Assembly: GCF_000208925.1 (NCBI RefSeq)
Contig: NW_001915040.1
Span: 1,595 to 33,744, forward strand
DNA length: 32,150 nucleotides
Reading direction: 5' to 3'
From: Entamoeba histolytica HM-1:IMSS
Taxonomy: Eukaryota; Evosea; Mastigamoebida; Endamoebidae
The position numbers were made by a program, and so were the translations under genes. This document shows positions 10,052-19,699 of this stretch, in pieces. Position 1 is the first letter of the stretch. Each line of letters starts with the position of its first letter. The notes beneath the pieces are model-generated. The model did not search any database. It had not been told where the DNA came from and worked only from the letters and a program-made list of their open reading frames with translations.

Positions 10052-11749
10052 TTAATATCGTACTTTCTTTTTATAATTTTGTTTTCCTTTCTTTTTATCA
10101 AACTTTTTCCATTCACTTTGTTGTCCTTGTAATTCATTAAGAATCTTTCCATATGCTTTCTTTTGTTTTTGTCTTTCAATTTCTTCTTCATATCGTTTCA
10201 TATCACTAATATTTTGTGTAATTCCTTCTTCAATTTTAGATGCTTTACGTGCTTCTTCTTTAATCTTCTTCTTTACTTCTCTAACTTCTTTTTGTAAATC
10301 AACTTCATGTAGTCTTGGATTAAACATTTTAATCATTCCAACATTTTTCTTTTCAACTAATGTAACTTGAATTTTCATTTTCTCTTCTTCTTTATTCCAT
10401 TCTTCTACTATCCTTTTACACTCTTCATCTCCTTTCATACTTTCAATTATTTCTTTTAATCCCATTCGACTATTTATCTCTTTTCTATTCATTCCTATCA
10501 TCTTCTCTACTATTTGAATGATTATATCTTTAACATATCCTTTTAACTCTTCTCCTTCTAATGTAATCGCTTCTTCTACTTTTATTCCTTTCTTTCTTTT
10601 ACTATCTTTTACTATTAAATATCCTTTCCTTATCCATCCAATTAATTCCGGAATATATCTTCTTTCACTTATTTCACTTCCAATAATTGCTCCAATACTT
10701 TGAAGTACAAATCTTTCTTTTTCAACTCTAACTCCATAAAAAAGTCCTCCTAAATATTCCATTATTTTCATTGTAATCATACTTCCTAAATCTGTACTAG
10801 ACCATACTTTACTAATTACTCCTATTTCTTTTAATGTTCTTAAATCTTCTTTCCATTCAATTCCTTCAATTATAACTTCTACAATCATCATTCTCATCTC
10901 TTTTCTTCTATTATATATTTCTCCTATAAAACTCTGAAGTGCTTCTGTTGTTTTTAATACTCCTATCTTTTCAACACTTTTTAAAATAATAACTGCTTGT
11001 TCCGCTAATTCTTCTTGCTTTTCTATTTCTTTTCCCCATTCTTCTTTATCTCCAATTTTATAAACTACTGTTCTAATATCTTCTTTTTCAATTCTTTTAA
11101 TTAAATCTTCTTCATCTTCCAGTTTTTCACTTCCTTCTCCAATTCTATGTTTCTCAACAATCCCTCCTTCTCCTATTTTATTAATTCGTTCTTCTATATT
11201 ATTTATTTCTTCTTGAATTCTCTTCTTTCTTGCTTCATGAACATCTTCTTCTATGTCTGCTCCAACAGCTCGTGTTTTTTCATTTTGCATTTTAGCAAGT
11301 AATTCTACATATTCATCTCCAAAATTATCATCTCCACTTTGTCTCATGCTAACATGTCCTATAATATCTTCAATATTCTCATTTAAAAATTCAAGTCTTT
11401 CTTCTTGTTCTTGTCTTTCAATTGCTTTCTCCGCTTTTCTTTTCTTTGACTTTTCAATAATTTCCGCATATCTTCCTTTCTTTGTCATATCTGTCTTTTC
11501 TTCTTCTGTGTCTTCTGTGTCTTCTTCAATCACTCCAACTGGAACATCTGTATATCCCATCTTACTTTTTGACAATGCAACTCCTTCATGAGTAAATTCT
11601 TCCTCTTCTTCTGATTCTTCATTGATATTGTACTTGTCTTTCTTTTGTTTAATTCGTTGTTCAAACCATTTCTTTGCACGTCCCTCTTCCGCTCCAACTT
11701 GTTTCTTTTGTTTTCTTTTGTCATTGAATATACTTTGCGTTCTTTTCAT
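10052..11749 (-). CDS. NOP14: Nop14-like protein, small-subunit processome factor
   Basis: Intact 565-residue, highly charged protein. Family signs by order of motifs: N-terminal acidic stretch followed by FTHEGVALS (residues about 52-60; Nop14 proteins have an LTHxGxSLS-like motif), then KKGRYAEIIEKSKKRKAEKA (matches the KSKKEVMEEVIAKSK-type block), GDDNFGDEYVELLAKM, a helical middle part, and at the C-terminus a block near NPRLHEVDLQKEVREVKKKI with a K/E-rich tail (AYGKILNELQGQQSEWKKF), as in the Nop14 end. In other eukaryotes Nop14 works in the nucleolus with Emg1, Noc4 and the U3 processome in 18S rRNA maturation. It is shorter than the roughly 800-900 residues usual in fungi and animals, mainly through a reduced middle. 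A basic tail (KKKGKQNYKKK) fits nuclear import. The plus-strand frames inside are shadows. No TATTTAAAG-like box is obvious upstream. The assignment rests on recalled motifs only. Confidence -1.
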   Translation of the reverse strand: MKRTQSIFNDKRKQKKQVGAEEGRAKKWFEQRIKQKKDKYNINEESEEEEEFTHEGVALSKSKMGYTDVPVGVIEEDTEDTEEEKTDMTKKGRYAEIIEKSKKRKAEKAIERQEQEERLEFLNENIEDIIGHVSMRQSGDDNFGDEYVELLAKMQNEKTRAVGADIEEDVHEARKKRIQEEINNIEERINKIGEGGIVEKHRIGEGSEKLEDEEDLIKRIEKEDIRTVVYKIGDKEEWGKEIEKQEELAEQAVIILKSVEKIGVLKTTEALQSFIGEIYNRRKEMRMMIVEVIIEGIEWKEDLRTLKEIGVISKVWSSTDLGSMITMKIMEYLGGLFYGVRVEKERFVLQSIGAIIGSEISERRYIPELIGWIRKGYLIVKDSKRKKGIKVEEAITLEGEELKGYVKDIIIQIVEKMIGMNRKEINSRMGLKEIIESMKGDEECKRIVEEWNKEEEKMKIQVTLVEKKNVGMIKMFNPRLHEVDLQKEVREVKKKIKEEARKASKIEEGITQNISDMKRYEEEIERQKQKKAYGKILNELQGQQSEWKKFDKKKGKQNYKKKVRY

Positions 11750-12490
11750 TTGTTTTTCTTTTCTTCTTTTTCTATTTCAAAAACCCTATTAATTTGTGTT
11801 ATATATAACGTTGCTGTGAATTTAGATTTTGTGTTTTTGCAATCCATAAAATATTACAAATACGTTTTTGATTAATCATTAGATGTTGTTTGTTACTGAA
11901 GAGAGTGTTTTTTATGGCGTTACTCATGACAATAATTCTCTCTGTACTGTTTTCTATGAAATCTCCGAGTAAACTGATTTAGTCCCGACAGAATTATAAA
12001 CAATTAACTTCAAACACATATGGAATATTGTTAAGCCATTTTCATTTTATCATCACCCTTGTCAATTTGAGCAACCTCTTCTTTCCAGTTTCAAATAATA
12101 AACTGTGTTTTCCATCCACCATTCTATTATTATTCACATCTGATAATTTGGCTCATTTTATTCTCCAATAAATGCACTAGTCAGATAGTTCGAATGAAAG
12201 AATATAATGAGTGTAGATTTATGAGTGAAAGTTTAGTTGATGAATGGAAGAAGCAAAGAAATATAATTCATCCAGAATATTCAGAAGAATGAATAACATA
12301 GAAATAAATAATAAACTCGACTAAAAGAAATAATAAGACTGTGATACAACGAATAGAAACAGAAGAAAGATGAAGAACATAAAAATGGTATAAAATATAC
12401 TTGAAGAAAATAAAGAAAAAGCAAAAAAGAAGATGATGTATCATAAATACAAAATAAATAGAGTGAGTACATAAAAGAATATCACTTAAA
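11750..12490. other. Intergenic DNA with a less AT-rich island and broken frames
   Basis: Upstream region of the Nop14-like gene. 11880-12200 is clearly less AT-rich than its surroundings and contains non-repetitive text (for example TAGTCCCGACAG), but stops occur in every frame on both strands. 12210-12480, read on the plus strand, gives K/E-rich text (starts MSESLVDEWKKQR) with many stops. Both could be remains of a gene or mobile element. I cannot name it. Confidence -1.
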
Positions 12491-14373
12491 ACAATAAATA
12501 GAATAAGTTTATTGATGTTTTTATAATAATAAAATGAAAATTGAATTGTATAATAAGAAATAATAAGAAGGATAAGACATGATGTTGTATGAAAGTACGT
12601 TATTATTTAATTATTTTATAGAATTGATTGAAGATATAATTTTATTTGTAAAAAGAAACAATAACATTGAAATATTCAATGAATAAGTTTAAAGAATCAA
12701 TATAATTTGTTGCAAGGATTGTATGTATTATTTCATAATAAATGTATTAATAATGAGAAATATTTTAGTTATGGTTTATTTAAAATGAAAATAAAACAAT
12801 AAAGTTTTCAATAAATACATGTGTTTATTTTAATTCATTGTTTCAAAATATTTCATAATATGATGAATGAATTAAATAATGGATAATAATATCAATGAGA
12901 GTATTTAGTTATAATAATAATTCAATTTTTAACAAAATAATAAATAGAATGACATAATGGTTTAATACACATTCTGTTACTGTTTTTAGTAAAATAATTG
13001 TTTTATAATATTTTATTTATCTTTTCACCAGTTTTGTCATTATAGTTTATCATTATATCTTTCATTTCATTATCTTGTTATTTAATATAACAAGTTTATT
13101 TATTTATATTGTTATCTGATTATTATTCTTTATTAATATCGTTGTTATTTAATTTTGTTATTAATATTCAAAATACATGAAATGTGGTGAAGTACTTATT
13201 ATTGATAAAGATATAACATAAAATTGATGTTTCATTATTTAGTAGTTGATATTTCCAATCAAATAATATTCAAATGTCAAATTAATTAACAATAAGCTAA
13301 AAGAATAATATAAAGATATCATAGATTAATATTTATACATGTTATTTATATTTCATTATGAAATGATGATTGTTTTTACACTATTTAAATAGAAAATGAA
13401 ATGAATAAGAATTTTGATATTCATATTGAATCGAGTTAATTAAATGAATATAAAATACTAAATTTATTTTTGTAATATTTGAATGAATAAAGAAATAGAG
13501 TGTTAACATGAAACATTAAATAGTGACACTATTGAATAATAAGTATATAGTAATAATCATAAAGAATTGCATGTCATTTCTTTTCAGTTAAATTATTTTA
13601 TATTGTATAAATATTAAAAATTGAATAATAGATGAATGAAAGTCAAGAAATTGGAAGATACAAAATAAAAATATAATTTTATTTGAAAGTATTTATCAAA
13701 AATAAATAGATTAAATAATAAAAAGAAATAAAAGAATATTGTGAAAATGATATTAAGTGATTTTCGTTGCCTATTAAATTGAATGTTCTTGTTGTTTTTA
13801 TTATAAGTAAGTTTCAAAAGTGAATGAAATAATAAAATTAAAGAAATGATTAATAATATACAACTCCAATTAATGAATATTGTTTAATAATAAATAAAAT
13901 TCTAGTCTATGAACTACGAAATAATTGTGATATCAAAAATAATAAATAACATTCAATTAATCATTCAATAAAATTCAAAACAGGAAGAAATTAAATTAAT
14001 TTGAACAAATTGTTTCAAATAATTTCAAAAATAACATTTAGGTTCATAATTTAATGATCATTTCAAAAAGATTGATTCAGATAATATTAAAATATAAAAT
14101 AATAATGATTTGACTTATGAATTGAAATTATTATTCATTTTATTTTATTATTGTTATTATTGTTTATTATTTATTTTATTAAAGTTGATATTTATTTAAT
14201 TTTGTTGATTGATTTACAAAATTGAAATGAATTTTAATTTAATAATTCATTTCATTCTATTTATCATTGAATTTTAAAATACAATGATACAAGAATATGA
14301 TGAAATGAATAATGAAATGATTGAGTCATATGAAATAAAAAGAAAATAAAAGATAATAATAGAAAAGAAGAGA
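12491..14373. other. Extremely AT-rich intergenic DNA
   Basis: About 1.9 kb with almost no G or C runs, many TAATAA/ATGAAT words and stops in every frame. I see no gene, RNA or long repeat. The frame at 13614-13817 (minus) is a product of base composition. Confidence -1.
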
Positions 14374-14385
14374 GTATATTTAAAG
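14374..14385 (+). promoter_or_regulatory. TATA-like box of the surface protein gene
   Basis: GTATATTTAAAG lies about 25 nt before the ATG at 14411 and is close to the Entamoeba core-promoter box GTATTTAAAG/C. It is followed by AGATTCATTTCATTCA just before the start, which could serve as the initiator. The short 5' UTR implied is typical for the genus. Confidence -1.
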
Positions 14386-14410
14386 AGAAAACTTAGATTC
14401 ATTTCATTCA

Positions 14411-15517
14411 ATGTTTATATTTCTATTGATTATTGTAATTAGTAATGCAACAAAGTGTATGAACAATCAAGAAGAAAGTAATAGAGAAATAATACATACA
14501 CTAATAAATGAAAATAAACATAAAAGAGCATACAAAGAATATAAAATATATTTAAAGGGAGAAGATATATCCAAAGTAACAGAAGAACCATCTAATCCAT
14601 CAGGTCAAAAACAAGCCGAAGGACAAAATGCACAAACGAAAGTAGATCAACCAACAAACTCAATTGTACCAGTAGTACCAGAAGAAGCAGGAGCAACATC
14701 AGGAGAAGATACAGCAACAACATCCCAGAAAGAGTCAAATACAGCAGACAAGCAAAATACCCAAGGAGCAACTCAACCAGGTACAAAGGATAATCAAAAA
14801 ACACAAAATGGGGTTGACTCTGCTACAGGACAAAGTACAGCAACTACAGCACATACTGGTTACTCAACAGCAACAGATAAACAGTCAGACAAATCAAGTT
14901 GAACAAGTGAAGGAGGAAATAAACAACAAGGAAGTGGTGTCAATACAATAGATGGAAAAGGAAATACTGTGCAAGACGGTACAACTCAAAATGGGCAAGT
15001 GACAGCAGGAGAAGGACAAAAAGATGAAAAAGGAGAAAATACACAAACTTCTGGACAAGATGAAAAAGAAACAGCAGGTGGAAAGTCGGGACAAGGAAGT
15101 GGTGAAGAAGGGAATAGTCAAAAACAAACAAATGGAGAAGGAACAGAAGAGAAAAAAGAAGGAAAAGACAGTAAAAATGAACAAGGTGATAATTTTGTTG
15201 ATGGAGCAGGAAAAGAACCTGGAACAAAATCAAAAGATGAACAAAGTGGAAAACCAACAAGTGGAACAACTGAAACAAAAGACAATACCGAAACAACAAA
15301 AGGACAAGATGGAAAGGATAAATCAGAAGAAAAACAACAAATAAATCAAGAAGAAAAGAAAAATAATACTACAAATACAACAGACACCAGTTCTGAAAAT
15401 AAAACAGACGACAAAACAAATAATAGTCATGATGAACAAAACGAACAACATAATATGGATAATGCTTCAAGTATTTTCATTATTCTTTATGTCATCACTC
15501 TATCTTTGTTATTTTAA
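14411..15517 (+). pseudogene. Secreted, probably GPI-anchored mucin-like surface protein, cut by one in-frame TGA
   Basis: Seen: two frames in the same phase (14411-14902 and 14903-15517) are separated only by TGA 14900-14902. Together they span 369 codons. The N-terminus MFIFLLIIVISNATKC is a signal peptide with a likely cleavage after NA or TKC. Residues about 60-345 are very rich in G, S, T, Q, E, K and N without cysteines, include NTT/NKT-type N-glycosylation sites, and suit heavy O-glycosylation. The C-terminus ends in SSIFIILYVITLSLLF, a hydrophobic tail with small residues (NAS) before it, which fits GPI attachment. Such Ser/Thr-rich surface proteins occur in Entamoeba, but I do not recognise an exact family. 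A TATA-like box at 14374 and a TAATT at the stop frame the gene. The TGA stands where GGA (Gly) would suit the local composition. It may be a recent null allele or a sequence error. Minus-strand frames here are shadows. Confidence -1.
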
Positions 15518-17695
15518 TTGATTTTATTTATCAATAACATTGTTTTATTAATATGATAATAACTGAAGTGTTAATTACATCATTATTTCTATTTGATTCA
15601 AATAAAAATAGGATTATATCAATTATATCAATTATTTCATTCATTGTGAAATGGATATTATATAAATTGAATAATTATATAATACCAAAGTAATAAGAAA
15701 TGAACCAAACAATAAATAAAGAAGATGGATATGACATTAATAAGAATGAGAATTGATTTATTTCATGAAAGAAAAATAAATAGTGTTTGAATCATTTCAA
15801 AAATTAATTACATAATTAAATACAAATAAATCAAACATTAAAATATAATTAAATTTAATAAGTATTAAATTTATACTTATTATTGTTAATGAATAAAATA
15901 AACAACATAATTTTTAAATATGAAATTATTTGTAATAAATTAATTGTAGAAGCATGTCATTGTTATTTTAATAACTAATTATCATTGAATCAATAATAAT
16001 AAACGTTATTTTCATTATTAATGTTATAAATGAAATAAAATAATATGTTCTCGTGTTAAATTAAAACAAAAGAAGAATTGAAAATTAAAGAATAAACAAT
16101 AAAATAAGAAAGAAAATAATACATAATGAAATAATGATAATGTCAATGATTTTTGATGATATTAATTAATGTAATAAAGTTATAAGTCTACTTTAAAATA
16201 TTTAAATGAAATGTGACAATTTTATTTAAATCCATTTCATTTAAATCATTGTTCAACACATTTAAAAGAAAAAGATGAATGAGATAGAAAAATATAGAAT
16301 ATAAAGAATGTGATGGATATAAAAATGAAATGTTACAAGAAGGAATTCAATTGGAATTGTCGATTCATTAAATATGATTCATTAACAATCAATATAAAAG
16401 TCAATTAAAGAAATAGAATATTATTGTTTTAGTTTATGTATTTCATTAACTAATTTCATTGTACAAACACTAATGATATTATTTTGAAATTTTGTTTCTT
16501 TGAAAGTGGTTGTTGTTTAGAATTAAAACAAAATATGAAAAATTTAAAAGAATGTTTTGAGAAAGAAGATTTCTAATAACAACTTAAATAAAAGAATTGA
16601 ATAATAATGAATGTATCAATAGTAACATGTTTATTCTATTTTATATTTTCTATACAATTTCATTTTATTTAAATCATATGAACAATAGTAAAAGAGAATA
16701 TTGTATTAATGAATAATATTGAAATAAAAGAATAAATTGTTTATTTCATTCGTTAATCAATACTTTATTACTTTTTGTTTAAACATTTCATAAATAATAA
16801 ATAAAATGGTATTATAACAATCAAAACATTGTTTTATTCATTTAGAATTAAATACAAATAAAAAATAAAGAAAATGAAATGATAAAATGATAAATAACAA
16901 AAACAAAACTTAGATAATGTAATTATTATTAAATAATAAACAATATATAAAATATCATATAACCAATAAAAAATATTATAGAATAACATTAATATAAATA
17001 CTAAATGGAATAATAAATAAAAATATTCCATTTATAAAATATTTCATTCTTTATCTTATTATTTCACTTTATTTATTTGTTTCTTTATATATTTCTTTTC
17101 ATTTTATTTAGTCTTTTTATTATTTTCTTTATTTCTCTTTCTTTAGATTTCTTATATTATTTTATATTTTTTATATCATTTTATTTTATGTATTATTATT
17201 TTATTGTATTATGTTTTAAACATTTATTTATTTTAGTATTATGTTTTGTCATTCATTAAAATCATTAAATGTATGTTGAAGTATATTTGATAATTAATTT
17301 GATTTTATATATTCTTCTTTCACATTACTATGTTATTTTGTATTATCATTCATAAAATATTATTGTATTACTCTTATTTCATATTTCATTGTCATATTTA
17401 TCGATATTGTTGTTTTATTCATTTTAAAAATAACAATAAATATATGAAATACTTGTAATATAATATTCATAAATATTTTGAAATGAATATATGATTGTAT
17501 CAACATATTGATACATTATAACATTAAATATAATTGAAATAATTTGGTAATACACAAATAGAAAATAAGTTGTGTATATAAATAATCATTAATATATTCA
17601 TTATTCAGTTAGATTTGTTGTACAAAATATATATTGAATTAAGATTATTTTAAATTTCAATTTTGATAATTCATGAATAACATTTGTGTTTTAGT
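15518..17695. other. AT-rich intergenic DNA
   Basis: About 2.2 kb, very AT-rich, with strand-switching A-rich and T-rich blocks. Frames at 16834-17031 (minus) and 17077-17259 (plus) are hydrophobic products of T-richness. No RNA gene or long repeat recognised. The 3' UTR of the surface protein gene probably lies in the first 100 bp. Confidence -1.
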
Positions 17696-19624
17696 GGGTA
17701 CGAAAATTAGCAAAGAAATAATGCATCTAAATAATTTACAAAAAAGAAAAAAGATGCAAAAAAATTTGCATCCATAGAATATTCCACTTTATTATATTTT
17801 GCTCATAAAATAAAAATAAATAAAAAATAAAAAGTATGATAAATACAGAATATATAAATATTTATGTTTATATTTTATAATCATTTGTATTCATTTTGTA
17901 TGAAATATTAATGAAATAGATGATTTGATGAATCATATTTAATTATTTTTATTATTTATATTCTTTTATTTATATGTTATTTATCTATCGTATTTTTATA
18001 TTTATTTCTCTGTTTATATTATTTATCTATCATCTTCTTATTATCTATATATTATTATATTATTATATTCTTCTTATTTTATTATTTTTATGTTTATATT
18101 ATTTAGATTTTCTTATTGTTATTCTTTTATATTTAAATGTATTTGTTTATTTGCTTATTCATCTTTATCATTTTTATATTCTTATCATTTTTATATTCTT
18201 ATCATTTATTCTCTTTTGATTTATATTAATATTAAATTTATCTTTTATACTTTGATTTTATGATTATATCATTGATTATCATTTCTCCTTTTATTTATCA
18301 TTTATTCTTATTATTCTTTTATTTTATATTCTATATCATATATTCATATCATTTTCATTTATATTTTATTACTTATTATATGTTATAATAACATAACACA
18401 TATGATTGATTATATAATAAACATCATGATGAAATTATCCATATAAATAATAAACATAAAAAATAATACAATATTTTTTTCAATAAAACAATATTAATTA
18501 TTTTGAATCATTAAATTAGACACTTTTATTGAATATTTCTAATTTTTACATTAAAAATACACCATTTTCATTCTTTTCTTCTTTTATTACATCTTTGTGA
18601 TTTATTATTTTTATATTCTTCTTCTACTTTATTTTTATTCTTTTATATATTTATATTCTTTTTATATTATTTGTTTTTCATTGTTTTTCTATTTCTTTCT
18701 TCTATTATTTATCAATTTTATATTCATTTATTCTTTTTATTTCTTTTTTATTAATTCTTGAGTATTGTATATTTCTTTATTATTTCATTTGTGTATTATC
18801 AAAATATATGTTTTATTGATTTTATGTTGAATAAAATATTGAATAAATCAATATTTTCATTCTTAATTATTCATTCTTTATTCTGAAATGTTTTGTATAT
18901 TTATTATATTAAATGAATATGATGAATGAATATCAATATTATTGTTTATTTGATTTTAAAAAATAATAAATGAATATGAAATAATGAAATAAAATAATGA
19001 AGACAATGAAATGACAATGAAATAGAATAATCTAATATTGAACAAATCAAATAAAGAATATATTGAATATATCATTATTGTTACTTTATTATTTGTTATT
19101 TCAATTATTAAATATTAATAAATTATTCATGAATATTTAATTAATTGATATTTTACATTTTCATTTTCATTTTATTTAATAAATGAAATATAAATAATAA
19201 ATGAATGAATAATAATTTAATATATGAAATAATAAAAAGAAAGATAAATAATAAAGAAATATGATGTATTTAATATATAATATAATTTATTATCAAATAT
19301 AATAATATCAAATGATGAATTATTTTTATTTCAAAATATTTTGCATCAATAAAAATGTTGCTAAATATTTTGCATCATTAAATTTTGCATCATTAAATTT
19401 TGCACTTTTTTTATTTGTTTCAATAAAATTTGCATCCTTTATTTTTTTTCTTTCTTTTCTTCTTTTATCATCTCTTTTGTTTTATTACACTTTATCTTCT
19501 TTCTTTTTATCTACTCACATTTCTACTTTTATTCTTTCTTCACCATATTCTACTTCTTACTTTCTTTTTATTCTTTTATATCATTCATTCTCTTCTTTTT
19601 CAATTATTTGCTTTTTTCGTTGCC
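17696..19624 (+). mobile_element. Repeat family 2, copy 2: putative 1.9 kb non-autonomous element with degenerate inverted ends
   Basis: Seen: the right part (18632-19624) is repeated as the inverted copy at 31182-32150, and 18990-19624 as copy 1. The right end read inward is GGCAACGAAAAAAGCAAATA. At 17696 a similar sequence, GGGTACGAAAATTAGCAAAG, faces it. Both ends are followed by GATGCAAA/TTTGCATC words. The left end also has an inverted pair at 17753-17772. No protein-coding frame is credible (17974-18219 is T-rich noise). Flanks show AGT on both sides (17693-17695 and 19625-19627), which might be a 3-bp target duplication but could be chance. Inference: a DNA-transposon derivative without a transposase. 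The left end is the least certain part. Confidence -1.
19335..19405 (+). repeat. TTTTGCATC tandem units inside repeat family 2
   Basis: Three ATTTTGCATC words about 15-30 bp apart, ending in ATTTTGCACTTTTT, and one more TTTGCATCC at about 19429. Copy 1 (7240-7312) has one unit pattern fewer and lacks the ATGTTGCTAAA insert. Copy 3 (31372-31460, inverted) has the insert but one unit fewer than copy 2. Unit number therefore varies between copies. Confidence -1.
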
Positions 19625-19699
19625 AGTTGAAAACATGAAGAAATACTTTTAAGTCATTAACATAAAATGAAACATTGATTAAATTAATATTTATATGAA

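Noticed and set aside
10518..11591. Plus-strand frames inside the Nop14-like gene
   Set aside because: Serine/isoleucine-rich complements of a K/E-rich gene; no independent coding signs.
12491..14373. Possible CRISPR-like or satellite array in AT-rich DNA
   Set aside because: Recurring TAATAA/ATGAAT words have no regular period or spacer structure.
14900..14902. Reassigned TGA codon in this genome
   Set aside because: All three intact TLDc genes end in TGA at the expected domain end, and the Nop14-like and ABC genes do not use TGA internally, so TGA works as a stop.
14592..15299. Minus-strand leucine-rich frames opposite the surface protein gene
   Set aside because: Mirror translations of Q/T/K/E-rich codons; no start context or domain.
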